Notes: a model not told the origin generated them from the letters alone. A DNA stretch of 64,000 nt from Murdochiella massiliensis (GCF_900059565.1 NZ_FIZW01000002.1:434001-498000); one strand, 5' to 3'; shown: positions 1 through 9,293, numbered from the stretch's first letter. Program-made: numbers and translations.

Positions 1-482
1 TCAGCACCGGCTGTACGCACCAGCTGCGCACCTTTTCCCGGCTTCATTTCGATGTTATGAATCGTCTGGCCGACCGGAATAAAGCGAAGCGGTAATGCGT
101 TGCCGACCGTAATGTCGACGTTTTCACCGGATTCTACGTGCTGACCGACTTGCAGTCCGCGCGGTGCCAGGATATAGCGCTTTTCACCGTCGGCATAGAC
201 CAACAGGGCGATATTCGCGGAGCGGTTCGGATCGTATTCGATCGAAGAGACCTTTGCCGGAATGTTGTCCTTGTTGCGCTTGAAGTCGATGATGCGGTAA
301 CGACGCTTCGCACCGCCGCCACGGAAACGCAGTGTAGTGCGTCCGTTATTCGTACGACCGCCCGAACGCTTCAGACTGACCGTCAGCGATTTTTCCGGGG
401 TGGATTTGGTGATTTCCTCGAAGGTCAATACGCGCATGACGCGGCGGCCTGCCGAGGTCGGTTTATATCTTCTGATTCCCAT
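1..482 (-). CDS. rplB: 50S ribosomal protein L2 (partial)
   Basis: Ribosomal protein L2, a 23S rRNA-binding protein needed for peptidyl-transferase centre assembly. About 160 N-terminal residues are visible; a full L2 has about 275, and the rest lies beyond the left edge. The protein begins [14 protein letters not shown], typical of L2, and contains the conserved basic stretch [15 protein letters not shown]. The ATG is preceded by a strong GAGGAGG ribosome-binding site. It is the fifth gene visible in the S10 operon, 15 bp after rplW. The cut at the window edge is not a biological truncation. Confidence 0.97.
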   Translation of the reverse strand, partial: MGIRRYKPTSAGRRVMRVLTFEEITKSTPEKSLTVSLKRSGGRTNNGRTTLRFRGGGAKRRYRIIDFKRNKDNIPAKVSSIEYDPNRSANIALLVYADGEKRYILAPRGLQVGQHVESGENVDITVGNALPLRFIPVGQTIHNIEMKPGKGAQLVRTAGA

Positions 483-497
483 TGCATCCCTCCTCGA

Positions 498-791
498 TTA
501 CATTCCTTCGAAGAACTCGATTTCTTTCGAGTCTTCCGTGAGGGTGACGATGGCTTTCTTCCAATCGGAGCTCTTCGTCTTGTGGTTCCCCACGCGTTTG
601 GTTTTCCCTTTCATGGTAATCGTGTTGACACGCTTAACCTTGACGCCGTCAAAGGCTTCTTCAACGGCATGGCGAATTTCCGCCTTATTGCTCTTGGCAT
701 CGACGCGGAAGGTGTATTTGTGCTCTCCCATATCCGCCATGGATTTCTCCGTGATGACCGGAGCAATGATGATATCAAATGGAGATTTCAT
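498..791 (-). CDS. rplW: 50S ribosomal protein L23
   Basis: L23 lies at the exit of the ribosomal tunnel and docks trigger factor and SRP. The 97-residue length is normal. The N-terminus carries the family motif [10 protein letters not shown], followed by the [20 protein letters not shown] region that binds 23S rRNA. Its ATG overlaps the rplD stop codon by one base, so the two are probably translationally coupled. It sits in the standard rplD-rplW-rplB order of the S10 operon. Confidence 0.97.
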   Translation of the reverse strand: MKSPFDIIIAPVITEKSMADMGEHKYTFRVDAKSNKAEIRHAVEEAFDGVKVKRVNTITMKGKTKRVGNHKTKSSDWKKAIVTLTEDSKEIEFFEGM

Positions 792-1414
792 TATTGAAAG
801 ACCTCCTCTGCCTTTTTCACCGCATCCTTCGTCATGATCAGCGAATTGAAGCGCATAAGATCGTAAACGTTGATGCTGTCGACCTCAACGGTTTCTACCG
901 TCGGGATGTTGCGGAAGGAACGAATCAGCTTCTCATCCGCCTCATGAACAACGATGTAGGCTTTTTTATCGGCATGAATCGCATTGAGTACCGCCGCGGC
1001 CTGTTTTGTACTGAACGCATCCAGGTTCAGCGCATCCAACACGATGAGTTCATCTGCACGAACCTTGGCCGTCAATACCGACTTGAGCGCTGTACGACGA
1101 ATTTTCTTCGGCGTCGTATAACGGTAGCTGCGCGGTTTTACGGCAAAAACCATGCCGCCGCCACGCCAGTTCGGTTGCGTTCTCGAGCCGGCACGCGCAC
1201 GACCGGTTCCCTTTTGGCGATACGGCTTGCGACCGCCACCACGAACCTCGGCACGTGTCTTGGCCGACTGGGTACCCTGGCGTTTGTTCGCCAGCAAGTT
1301 CTTTACTACGGTGTAGACGGTATGCTCGTTGACATCGACGTCAAACAGCTCCGGAGCCAGCTCCAGTTCGCCGACAACTTCACCGGTCTGCTTTACTACA
1401 TTCACTTTTGGCAT
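791..1414 (-). CDS. rplD: 50S ribosomal protein L4
   Basis: L4 is a large-subunit protein whose extended loop lines the exit tunnel. At 207 residues it has the usual length. The loop is clear around residues 45-90, with [20 protein letters not shown] followed by a GTGRARAGS run. In gamma-proteobacteria L4 also represses its own operon by binding the S10 leader. Whether that happens here is unknown, but the operon does have a long structured leader (see the hairpin at 2661-2695). It lies 11 bp after rplC. Confidence 0.97.
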   Translation of the reverse strand: MPKVNVVKQTGEVVGELELAPELFDVDVNEHTVYTVVKNLLANKRQGTQSAKTRAEVRGGGRKPYRQKGTGRARAGSRTQPNWRGGGMVFAVKPRSYRYTTPKKIRRTALKSVLTAKVRADELIVLDALNLDAFSTKQAAAVLNAIHADKKAYIVVHEADEKLIRSFRNIPTVETVEVDSINVYDLMRFNSLIMTKDAVKKAEEVFQ

Positions 1415-1425
1415 TTCCGTCCTCC

Positions 1426-2061
1426 TTACTTCGTCCGGGCTTTCTTCGCCGCACGAATCGTCACCAGTCCGCCCTTCGGGCCGGGCAGTGCACCTTTGAT
1501 GAGGATCATGTTGTTTTCCTCGTCGACGCGCACTACGGTCAAGTTCTGTACGGTTACCCGATCATGTCCCATTTTTCCGGATCCCTTTGTGCCCGGGAAA
1601 ACACGCGCCGGATACGATCCTGCCGCACGCGCTCCGCCGACACGGTGGGATTTGGAACCGTGTCCCATCGGTCCGCGGCCATAGTTCCAGCGGCGAATAG
1701 CGCCCTGGGTGCCTTTTCCTTTAGATGTGCCGATCACATCGATCACATCCCCGGCGGCAAACAGAGAAACGGTAAATTCCTGTCCCGGTTCGAACGTTTC
1801 GCCTTCGTCTACGCGAATTTCACGCAGCGTCTTTTTATAGGCAACATTCGCTTTATTGAAATGGCCTTTCAGCGGTTTGTTGATCTTCTTTTCCTTTTGC
1901 TCCGCAAATCCGACCTGGATGGCATTGTAGCCGTCCTTTTCGGCCGTTTTGACCTGTGTGACCACCATGGGTCCGGCCTGAACGACAGTCACCGGCGTGA
2001 CAATGCCGTTTTCATCGAAGATCTGGGTCATCCCGACCTTCTTGCCTAATATACTCTTCAC
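1426..2061 (-). CDS. rplC: 50S ribosomal protein L3
   Basis: L3 is a primary 23S rRNA-binding protein near the peptidyl-transferase centre. The 211-residue protein starts MKSILGKKVGMTQIF, the classical L3 start, and contains the conserved segments GTSKGKGTQGAIRRW and GHGSKSHRVGG. Upstream is a GAGGAACTCGTG-type ribosome-binding region. It is the second gene of the operon, 47 bp after rpsJ. The C-terminus ends in a basic AAKKARTK tail. Confidence 0.97.
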   Translation of the reverse strand: MKSILGKKVGMTQIFDENGIVTPVTVVQAGPMVVTQVKTAEKDGYNAIQVGFAEQKEKKINKPLKGHFNKANVAYKKTLREIRVDEGETFEPGQEFTVSLFAAGDVIDVIGTSKGKGTQGAIRRWNYGRGPMGHGSKSHRVGGARAAGSYPARVFPGTKGSGKMGHDRVTVQNLTVVRVDEENNMILIKGALPGPKGGLVTIRAAKKARTK

Positions 2062-2108
2062 GAGTTCCTCCTTTACAGCGGATCGCTTTCGCGATCATTC
2101 TAATGGGG

Positions 2109-2417
2109 TTACAGTTTGATCTCGATGTCCACACCGGCCGGCAGGTTCAGCTTTTTGAGTGCTTCCAGCGTCTTGACATTGGGGTTGACAATGTCGATTA
2201 AGCGCTTGTGCGTTCTCTGCTCGAACTGCTCGCGCGAGTCCTTATATTTATGGACTGCACGCAGGATGGTGATGACTTCTTTGTCTGTCGGCAGCGGAAT
2301 CGGCCCGGAAACTTCTGCTCCGGAACGCTTGCACGCTTCAACAATTTTCGCCGCTGACGCGTCGATGACTTCATGATCATATGCACGAAGCCGGATTCTG
2401 ATCTTCTGATTCGCCAT
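2109..2417 (-). CDS. rpsJ: 30S ribosomal protein S10
   Basis: S10 is a small-subunit head protein that also acts as NusE in antitermination. It has 102 residues, the usual length, starting [15 protein letters not shown] and containing the GPIPLPT loop. A GGAGG ribosome-binding site precedes the ATG. It is the first gene of the S10 operon. Upstream lies a leader of about 330 nt and then a polysaccharide operon, not the tuf gene often found next to rpsJ, so S10 transcription starts inside this window. Confidence 0.97.
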   Translation of the reverse strand: MANQKIRIRLRAYDHEVIDASAAKIVEACKRSGAEVSGPIPLPTDKEVITILRAVHKYKDSREQFEQRTHKRLIDIVNPNVKTLEALKKLNLPAGVDIEIKL

Positions 2418-2660
2418 TTTTCCTCCTTGGTTTTGCGCTCCTTTCGGCAGAGCCCCGTTCTCTCACCCGTTTTCGGGAGAGTTTTGTCTTTGCTCCGCCC
2501 TTCCCATTTATACTAAGGAAGGTTACAAAAGGTTTGCGCCGGTTCGCCGATACACTGAGCCGGGCGTGTCCTATGCCCGCCTAAAAAAAGAAATACCGGT
2601 TTTCCGTCGTTCGAATGCTATCGAACTGCTCCACGAAAATTCCCTCGACCTACGTCTTTT

Positions 2661-2695
2661 CCCCTAGTGCGTTGCATTTTCAACGCCTTTAGGGG
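2661..2695 (-). promoter_or_regulatory. Leader hairpin of the S10 operon
   Basis: A two-part stem in the 5' leader. CCCCTA pairs with TAGGGG (outer 6 bp) and GCGTTG pairs with CAACGC (inner 6 bp), around a six-base loop, with a short internal loop between the stems. It lies about 245 nt upstream of rpsJ and downstream of the mapped promoter, so it would be in the mRNA. No U-run follows, so it is not a simple terminator. A role in ribosomal-protein autoregulation is inference. Confidence 0.5.
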
Positions 2696-2752
2696 TCCTT
2701 GGACGTTCGAGCAACCTCTCGCTTCATCGCCCGTATTTCTGGACACTCGATT

Positions 2753-2781
2753 ATTTTACACAACATTGTCTGTCTTGGCAA
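2753..2781 (-). promoter_or_regulatory. Predicted S10 operon promoter
   Basis: Read on the minus strand: -35 TTGCCA, a 17-bp spacer, -10 TAAAAT. It lies just downstream of the terminator of the polysaccharide operon. Transcription would start near 2746, giving an untranslated leader of about 330 nt before rpsJ. Confidence 0.65.
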
Positions 2782-2791
2782 GTCAAAATAG

Positions 2792-2824
2792 AAAAAATTC
2801 CGATCCAGTAGATCAGAATTTTTT
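2792..2824 (-). terminator. Intrinsic terminator of the polysaccharide operon
   Basis: Hairpin with arms AAAAAATTC...GATC and GATC...GAATTTTTT, a five-base loop and a U-run on the minus strand. The stop codon of the last glycosyltransferase (2813-2815) lies inside the stem. Confidence 0.75.
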
Positions 2825-4069
2825 CTCTTCTTCTATGCGCAATGTGCGCAGGGCATTCACCAACGCGCGCTTTTCCACATCCCAATTGAGCGTTTTTTTT
2901 GCCTCGACCAGACGCTTCGGGAACGGCTCCTTGGCATAGTCCTCCGCCAATTGTTTCCATTTTTGCTGAATATCTTCCGGATTCTTGATGTCGCACAGCA
3001 TGCCGATACCATAGGTGTTCACCACGCGGGAAATTTCCGGCAAATCGGAGGCCAACACGGGATTGCCCGCATGAATGGATTCAAAAAGTTTGTTCGGCTG
3101 CGCGTAATAATAACTTTTGGATATCGGATAGATGAGCACGATGCCGATATCGGCCGCTGCCAAATAGGTGCAAAGTTCCGCTCCGGGCACCGCTTCATGA
3201 AAAAGAATACGCTCCGGTTTCGGTATTTGCCGACGAAGATCTTCCAACGTCTTTTTGTACGAATCCATCCCGTAGCCCATGATCACCAACCCGCCACGAT
3301 TCGTAGCGGAAAGCGCCTGAACCGCTTCTTCAATGCCGCGGCCCGGTCCCACCAAGCCGTGATAGATGAATATCGGTTCCGATTCGTTCAGTCGCATCGT
3401 TTCTTTCCATTGCGCTCGAATTTGCAGACTCTTATCCGGATCCGGTTCACGAAGCACCGGAATATTGCCCGCTATAACCGCCGGAAAATCCAGTTGATAG
3501 TCGCGCTTCATCTGGTCATGAATCGACGGATTGACAAGAATAGTTAAGGTGCAACGCTTGAGAAATTTTTTTTCTAAGCGATAGATAATCGCCGAGGTCA
3601 GGCGACTTCTGCGCTTACCGGTAAAGCGGCCAAGTTCATACTCATGCGCATCATAAATGAGACGCGTCTTCTTTCTTCGACCGATGCTTGCCAAATGTGC
3701 AAGCCATACCCCCAACAGATCATGACCCGAGATCACGTCCGCTTTCTGTTTTCTTATGCGCACAACATAATGAAGGAAAGAAAATAAACGCCCCAACCTC
3801 CGGCGAATGCCGCGATCTCCGAAGGGATGCGGATCAATTTCCTCTACTGTCCAGGAATGGCCGTTGCGATGTCGCTCCTTTAGTCCCTTCGGGCCAATGA
3901 CATGCAGGTTCTCCCATCCGGCTTCTTCGGCGGCAGAAAGCTCACGCTCGTCACGGCTGTTTTCCCCGAAAGAGGAAACGGAAACTTTAAGATACAGCGG
4001 CTTACGTTTGGTTGTCATGTTCGCCGCCTCACTCTGTTCCGCCCAATTCCGTTCAGTTTTCCCTTGCAT
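2813..4069 (-). CDS. Glycosyltransferase family 4 protein
   Basis: Probable retaining GT-B glycosyltransferase of surface-polysaccharide synthesis. The N-terminal half has a Rossmann-like part with SGHDLLGVWLAHLAS and LIYDAHEYELGRF. The C-terminal half carries the nucleotide-sugar site: IYHGLVGPGRGIEEAVQAL, then PNKLFESIHAGNPVLASDLP with the usual glutamate. The sugar and acceptor cannot be read from sequence. The start is uncertain: the ATG at 4069 has AAGGA seven bases upstream, a GTG at 4084 is possible, and similarity begins only around YLKVSVSS, so an ATG at 4018 is also possible. With the chosen start it overlaps the upstream gene by 17 bp. It is the last gene of the operon. Confidence 0.85.
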   Translation of the reverse strand: MQGKTERNWAEQSEAANMTTKRKPLYLKVSVSSFGENSRDERELSAAEEAGWENLHVIGPKGLKERHRNGHSWTVEEIDPHPFGDRGIRRRLGRLFSFLHYVVRIRKQKADVISGHDLLGVWLAHLASIGRRKKTRLIYDAHEYELGRFTGKRRSRLTSAIIYRLEKKFLKRCTLTILVNPSIHDQMKRDYQLDFPAVIAGNIPVLREPDPDKSLQIRAQWKETMRLNESEPIFIYHGLVGPGRGIEEAVQALSATNRGGLVIMGYGMDSYKKTLEDLRRQIPKPERILFHEAVPGAELCTYLAAADIGIVLIYPISKSYYYAQPNKLFESIHAGNPVLASDLPEISRVVNTYGIGMLCDIKNPEDIQQKWKQLAEDYAKEPFPKRLVEAKKTLNWDVEKRALVNALRTLRIEEEKKF

Positions 4070-5192
4070 GACCAAGTCCTTCACTCAACGCGCAATACAA
4101 GCGGTACAGACGCTTTTCGTCCTGTTGCCAGCTAAAGCGTTCTTCTACCAGCTTCCTTCCGTTCTGTCCGAGACGCTCGCGAAATGATGCATCCCGCATT
4201 TTTTCCATCGCATCCTCTAACGCATGCGCATCCGCCGGATCAATCAAAAGTGCAAATTCCGCCTCGCGGTTAATGCGTTCCGGATAGGCAAAGCGTGACA
4301 TAATCACCGGAAGGCCAACCGCCATGGCTTCATACACTTTCGTGGGAAAGTTTTCCAATTTCGCGTACTGTCCCTTGTCTTGAATGCCGGAAAAGCAGTA
4401 CTTGCTCCGCCGGACGATGTCACGAATCTGCGTCGGCGGACAAACACCGAAGTAGTTGACGCCTTCCAAAAGTCCCTGTTCCTTCAACGCATCGGCATAG
4501 TTGGCCGGAGAAAATGCCCCTGCAAGCGCTACGCACAATCCTTTCTTCTTCGCTGCGGTCAGAAGCGCCGTAATGCCGCGTTCAGCCGTCAGGGATCCCG
4601 TGCAGCACACGTCATATTCCTTTTGTACGCCTTCTTCCGGCTTCCAAAAAGTCAAATCCGGGAAATTGCCGATGATTTCGGTTCGCTTCGCCTCTTCGGC
4701 AAAGGGATGCTTCCCCTCAATCGTACAGGGGAAAATCACCGCATCCAGTTTTCGGCAGTTCTTCTTTTCCCGCCAACGATAGAAGCGGGCTACTCCCTTA
4801 CGCAGAAAACGGGGAATGTAATTTTTCAGCAGAATTTGACTGGCCGTGAATTCATGACTGTCAAAAATGACAATTTTTCCATGACGCTTCAGCTTTATCG
4901 CTTTGCCCATCAGTTCCGGATCATGAAAGTGATAGATGTCGGCGTCTACGCGAAGCGCCTCCTTGTACACCCGCTTCGTAAATAATAAGAAGCGTTGTAT
5001 ACGGTTTATCGGTCGCGGTCCAACGCCTAAAACCTGTACACCCTTTTCTTCCCGACTTTCGCCCGGAGCAACCAAGGTCACTGCGAACTCGGGATGAGCA
5101 GCCAACGAAACGCATTCCTTCTGGAAAACGCGCACATCCCGGCTATCGTGAACGCTGGTCATGTGACAAATTTTAATTTTTTGCTCTCCCAT
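4053..5192 (-). CDS. Glycosyltransferase family 4 protein
   Basis: GT-B fold glycosyltransferase of 379 residues. The start MGEQKIKICHMTSVHDSRDV is typical of the GT4 N-terminal domain, with ADIYHFHDPELM (a donor/acceptor-cleft motif) and VIFDSHEF. The C-terminal domain carries CCTGSLTAERGI and the conserved FPTKVYEAMAVGLPVIMSRF. A closing helix ends FSWQQDEKRLYRLY, usual for the family. It lies 53 bp after the amidotransferase gene and overlaps the next glycosyltransferase. It probably adds one sugar of the repeat unit; which one is unknown. Confidence 0.87.
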   Translation of the reverse strand: MGEQKIKICHMTSVHDSRDVRVFQKECVSLAAHPEFAVTLVAPGESREEKGVQVLGVGPRPINRIQRFLLFTKRVYKEALRVDADIYHFHDPELMGKAIKLKRHGKIVIFDSHEFTASQILLKNYIPRFLRKGVARFYRWREKKNCRKLDAVIFPCTIEGKHPFAEEAKRTEIIGNFPDLTFWKPEEGVQKEYDVCCTGSLTAERGITALLTAAKKKGLCVALAGAFSPANYADALKEQGLLEGVNYFGVCPPTQIRDIVRRSKYCFSGIQDKGQYAKLENFPTKVYEAMAVGLPVIMSRFAYPERINREAEFALLIDPADAHALEDAMEKMRDASFRERLGQNGRKLVEERFSWQQDEKRLYRLYCALSEGLGHAREN

Positions 5193-5245
5193 CCCGTCCC
5201 CGACTTCCTTTCGTCCTCGAAACCCTTATCCATATCCACAGAATC

Positions 5246-6349
5246 TTAGCCGAAGAACCGATTGCGCAACTTACGAACAGCTGTTGCGAATTTTTCTGTC
5301 TTATAGTCCGTGTGCTGTTTTACCGGCGCCTGCATCAAGTGCACAAATTCTTCGTCACCGATACCCATACGCTCCTTAATGATCGCAATATAGGCGTCCA
5401 TTTGCTGCGGATCATACATCGGTTCTTCGAGTGCCTGCAATGCCTCTTCTCGCGTCATCTGTCCTGACACAATCAGACTCGAATAATGCGATTTCCGTTT
5501 GTCAACATGAAATTTTTTCGGCAACCAGTATAGTTGCAAAAACGTCGTGAAGAGGTTCTCCTGATGTTTCCCACCATAGTACTCAAAATCGCAAAATGCT
5601 TTCAGTTCCTGAAATGCGCGTTTGCGATTATAGTCCAAATAATTTAATGGACGATATTCCACCAAGTTTCCCGTTTTGTCCGATAGCCATTTTTGGATGG
5701 AGGTGATAAAACGCAGCTTATCGATCCCCTCCGTTCCAAAACGGTGGTGAATGTCTTTAATGTTCACGACATCCATCGAATTGTATGTGTTGCCCTGCTG
5801 CAAAATGTACTCCAAGGCATAGTTTCCACCGGAAAGAAAATAGTGGACATCGTGTTTTTTTGCCTCAGCATGCAAAAATGCCAGCAGGATATTGTCTTGA
5901 GGAATAGCGAGATTCGGCACACCGGCTTTCATATACGCATGAATGAGCGCATCATATTGAGCGCGATCCGGTCGAACCGTCTCCATCACCAAATGTGCCG
6001 CTTTCGTCAGATTTTCAATATTGCGAATGGAAATCGCCGTATCATAGCCATCATCGATATGAACCGCTAAAATCCGCAGTCCCCATTGGCAACCGAGATA
6101 CGCCAAATAGGACGAATCCAAGCCGCCGGATATGCCCATGATACAATCAAATTTTTTGCCTTTCCCCGCTTGTTTCAGTTTGCGGATCATGGCTTGCAAT
6201 TTTTCTTTGCCTTCCGCATTGGGAAAGTACACTTGATCCTTTTTTGCCAGCGCATCCGTACAATAATTGCACTGTCCCAGTTCGTCAAAGCGAATGGTGG
6301 GATCGGATGTATTATCCATTACGCAACGCGTACAGCGTCTAACGTCCAT
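5246..6349 (-). CDS. N-acetyl sugar amidotransferase (PP-loop type)
   Basis: ATP-dependent amidotransferase of the WbpG/PseA-like family, which converts an N-acetyl group of a UDP- or CMP-linked sugar to an acetamidino group. The N-terminus has four cysteines in two pairs (CTRCVMDNTSDP and CNYCTDALAKK), a probable zinc-binding unit. The PP-loop GISGGLDSSYLAYLG sits near residue 70. A GGAGG site precedes the ATG. In characterised systems ammonia comes from HisH/HisF-like partners; neither is in this window. The gene predicts an amidinated amino sugar in the polymer made by this operon. The exact substrate is not readable. Confidence 0.85.
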   Translation of the reverse strand: MDVRRCTRCVMDNTSDPTIRFDELGQCNYCTDALAKKDQVYFPNAEGKEKLQAMIRKLKQAGKGKKFDCIMGISGGLDSSYLAYLGCQWGLRILAVHIDDGYDTAISIRNIENLTKAAHLVMETVRPDRAQYDALIHAYMKAGVPNLAIPQDNILLAFLHAEAKKHDVHYFLSGGNYALEYILQQGNTYNSMDVVNIKDIHHRFGTEGIDKLRFITSIQKWLSDKTGNLVEYRPLNYLDYNRKRAFQELKAFCDFEYYGGKHQENLFTTFLQLYWLPKKFHVDKRKSHYSSLIVSGQMTREEALQALEEPMYDPQQMDAYIAIIKERMGIGDEEFVHLMQAPVKQHTDYKTEKFATAVRKLRNRFFG

Positions 6350-6403
6350 AGTTCCTCCGTTACAATTGTGACTATAGTTTTTTCGTTCGTTCTTTGCAAA
6401 AGG

Positions 6404-7900
6404 CTATGCGTTGCTTTTTTTTACCGAGGAAAGCATCTTCTTTTCTTTGTCATAGGAAGGCAGCATCTCTTCCGATCGACTCAGACATTCTTTTGTCTCC
6501 TCGGGAAAAAGGCTGTGTGGAAAGGAAGCCATTTGCCAAAAAAGGAGCGAATGAAAGGTGCTGTTAAGCTCATACGTTCCGGAAATGTTGGCGACAATGA
6601 AGAACGTGGCCGCGGTAGAAACCAGATATAACGTATAGCCGTCCAACTTCTCAGTCATCACCACCCGCACACAGTAGCGAAGTATCTCCCAAACATACAG
6701 AATCAAAAACAGAGTCATTAACACCATCCCCGGAATACCGTAATAGTATCCCATCTGAAGGAGAATGTTGTGCGTGTTGTTGGTGATGTGTACACGGTTG
6801 CTGTATGTCACCGCAAAAGTGCTGTACTGAGGGCGACCGAAAAACGATATTTTTTTTATGGCTACACTCCAGATCGCAAAGCGCCCGGAACTGGTATCCG
6901 CTTCATCGGTAATGCCTTTGCCGATGCGATCCATAAAACTCTGTGTCTGCAGAGACAAATCAATATCCTCTATTTGCTCATCCGCACTTGCCATATAGGT
7001 TTCAATCTCATCACCGATGAGGCGCTGGGCTGAACCTTTTGTCCGCAGTTCCCATTTCAGCAGGCCGTAGCCCACATCTTTGACCATGAACAGGGTGGGA
7101 TAAAGCATGAGAAAGGCAAGTACCACCAAGACGGTCGTCTTCCATAAAGAAACGTGCGTTTTAAAATGGGCATAAAGAAAGCAAAGCGCGACGACAACCA
7201 GTAGAGAAAGCAGCCCCGTTCGGCTTTTGGTAAAGATCATGAAAGAGATACTGATGCCAAATAGGACAATCGTTAGAACGCTCTTTCCTATTTTTCCCCA
7301 CATTGTTTTCTTGGGTTGAAGGAGATTTTCTGCGAACAGACACCCCGTACTGACCACCATCGGAATTAACGCCTGGGCTAACCCGTTGGGATTAAGCAAG
7401 ATGGACGAATACTGCCCGGGATAGATCGGAACAAAACAAACGGAAATCACCAAGAGGAAAAGAAGTGCACCGACGGCGGCAAGCCCCGACGCACGAATCA
7501 GTTCTTTTTTACTCTCGCGGTTGGTGGTCACGAGCCATGATGCAGGAACGAAAATCCCGAGGAATGCGCCCTGAAACACTTGACCTCGTGAACGGGTGAA
7601 AAAACCCGTGACAATCATCCATAAGCCGAGAAAAAACAAAACAAAGGCGATTCTCTTCCGGTTTTTCGGAACCCCTTCGATATCCGTTTTCATCTCTCGA
7701 TTTGCTACCAGCGCCGTGGTCAAGCCGAAGACAAGCAACGCATAATACCCTAAATAGCGCAACGCAAGAAGGGGCTGTAACAAAAGCAGAATATAGTAGC
7801 TGAAATAAAGAAACGTCAAAAGAGCGAAGCGCATTTTCTTCGACATCGCTTCATTTATCGTACAGAGTACGTTTTTTGTTGTCGTCATCAAAGGTCTCAA
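6404..7900 (-). CDS. O-antigen ligase/polymerase-like membrane protein
   Basis: Polytopic membrane protein of 498 residues with about a dozen hydrophobic segments, including FALLTFLYFSYYILLLLQP and LSLLVVVALCFLYAHF. A long extracytoplasmic loop (residues about 270-375) ends in the SNRVHITNNTHNILLQMGYY region, which resembles the Wzy_C/O-antigen ligase motif with a conserved histidine. It would polymerise or ligate the polysaccharide repeat unit outside the membrane. The chosen start is a TTG with GGGAG about nine bases upstream; an ATG four codons later is the alternative. It lies 24 bp after the first gene of the operon. Confidence 0.75.
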   Translation of the reverse strand: MRPLMTTTKNVLCTINEAMSKKMRFALLTFLYFSYYILLLLQPLLALRYLGYYALLVFGLTTALVANREMKTDIEGVPKNRKRIAFVLFFLGLWMIVTGFFTRSRGQVFQGAFLGIFVPASWLVTTNRESKKELIRASGLAAVGALLFLLVISVCFVPIYPGQYSSILLNPNGLAQALIPMVVSTGCLFAENLLQPKKTMWGKIGKSVLTIVLFGISISFMIFTKSRTGLLSLLVVVALCFLYAHFKTHVSLWKTTVLVVLAFLMLYPTLFMVKDVGYGLLKWELRTKGSAQRLIGDEIETYMASADEQIEDIDLSLQTQSFMDRIGKGITDEADTSSGRFAIWSVAIKKISFFGRPQYSTFAVTYSNRVHITNNTHNILLQMGYYYGIPGMVLMTLFLILYVWEILRYCVRVVMTEKLDGYTLYLVSTAATFFIVANISGTYELNSTFHSLLFWQMASFPHSLFPEETKECLSRSEEMLPSYDKEKKMLSSVKKSNA

Positions 7901-7924
7901 AAAAAAATCTCCCGTTATCAGCGT

Positions 7925-9079
7925 TTACGCTTCGTCTTTTGTTTTCTCATCCACGCCCCGCAGCAAGCGGTTCCAATCTGCGCGCAGGCCCTGCCAAGAA
8001 AATTCCCGTCCCATTATTTCGTGATTACCCGCGGTGTCCATCACAAGGCGATGATCCAATAGTGCGGTAAGAAGCTCCGGCAATTCGTCAATATGATCGT
8101 ATTTTACATACTGCACACCGAGGGAATCGAATTCATGGTAATGAATCCAGCTCGGATTAATTAATATCTTACCGGCATAGAGCATTTCCCGTATCGTCGA
8201 CGAGAGTGCATCCGTTAGCTGGGCATGGATCAAGATATCCGTCGCCTTGCGCAATCTTGCGATCTCATTCAGATCGAAAGTCTGCGTTGACAGGACATAA
8301 GAAATGCCCGTGGTTTCCAATTTTTTCTTCAGTTCTTCATCATAGCCCGGCTTTGCGCCATACGCGATATGCACGAGTAATTGGATCTTCTCCTTGTGTT
8401 CCTCGTCCAACCGACAAAGCACATCCAAAACCGGCAAGTGTTGCTGGGCGCGATAGCCATTGTGCCCCACGGCGACGATCACTTTCTCCGGATCCAAACC
8501 GAACTGCGCTTTCAACGTTTTCTCATCTTCCGTAATCCGGTCAATCGCATCATAAGCCAGACTGCCCAGTCGGACACACGCGATTTTTTCATCGTAGACA
8601 TGCCCGTAGTGCTGAATAAATGCCTCTTTCAGCTGCAACACCTGCAGGTTAATACGTGTGGAACGGGCTAACAACGGCTTTAACGCAGGGGCATTTTCCG
8701 GGGAAAGGCGAAGAATTTCCGACCCGTGAAACAGGGTAATGAGCCTTCCTTTATATCTATTCAACAGCCGGTAGAGCAGCCGGTATAAGCCGTACTGTTT
8801 CGGTCCGTGCAGTTCCACCAGATCATAAGCATTAAAACGGTTTTTTTGGTGGAAAAAATGAAGAAGCCATGTAATTTTTTTTGCTTTATCGAAAAAATGG
8901 GCGGAATACTTGAGAATATGAATGGTTACCCCCATGTCCGCATACTCTTGAAGAAAGTCGGCATTAACCGGTTCAAAAGAAAGAATTTCAACCTGATTTG
9001 AAAGAGGAAGGTGAATATGTTTCACATACTCTTTCGTCCATATAGAATCTGCATTGCAGATCAGTAATACCTTCTGCAC
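7925..9079 (-). CDS. Glycosyltransferase family 4-like protein
   Basis: First gene of the polysaccharide operon; 384 residues starting at a GTG behind GGGAAGAAAAG. It begins MQKVLLICNADSIWTKEYV and has the ITLFHGSEILRLSPEN strand-loop typical of GT4 N-terminal domains. The C-terminal domain has EKVIVAVGHNGYRAQQHLPV in place of the usual G-x-x-E/D loop, and a DILIHAQLTDALSSTIREML segment where the donor-binding E-x7-E motif normally is, so it is a divergent member. Activity and sugar are unknown. Its promoter is at 9130-9158. Confidence 0.75.
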   Translation of the reverse strand: MQKVLLICNADSIWTKEYVKHIHLPLSNQVEILSFEPVNADFLQEYADMGVTIHILKYSAHFFDKAKKITWLLHFFHQKNRFNAYDLVELHGPKQYGLYRLLYRLLNRYKGRLITLFHGSEILRLSPENAPALKPLLARSTRINLQVLQLKEAFIQHYGHVYDEKIACVRLGSLAYDAIDRITEDEKTLKAQFGLDPEKVIVAVGHNGYRAQQHLPVLDVLCRLDEEHKEKIQLLVHIAYGAKPGYDEELKKKLETTGISYVLSTQTFDLNEIARLRKATDILIHAQLTDALSSTIREMLYAGKILINPSWIHYHEFDSLGVQYVKYDHIDELPELLTALLDHRLVMDTAGNHEIMGREFSWQGLRADWNRLLRGVDEKTKDEA

Positions 9080-9129
9080 CTTTTCTTCCCTTCTTTTCTT
9101 CTCTTTCGGGACATTTGCTCAATAGGCAC

Positions 9130-9158
9130 ATTCTAATGCAATTCCTCGTTGTAGACAA
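9130..9158 (-). promoter_or_regulatory. Predicted promoter of the polysaccharide operon
   Basis: Minus strand: -35 TTGTCT, 17-bp spacer, -10 TAGAAT. About 50 bp upstream of the GTG start of the first glycosyltransferase. The five genes down to the terminator at 2792-2824 run without another clear promoter. Confidence 0.6.
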
Positions 9159-9293
9159 TCCCCCGCTTTTCCTCAGGAAAACATTTAGAGATAGTAGAAA
9201 TACAATTGATGAGAGACCAAGAAGAAAAAAATAGAAAGAGTATTCCTGTGCGCGCTCAGCGCCCCGCTGGGTCGCCTTCCATCTTTACCAATC

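Noticed and set aside
138-2049. Long open reading frames on the plus strand opposite the ribosomal genes
   Set aside because: They are shadows of conserved ribosomal protein genes and have no ribosome-binding sites or homology.
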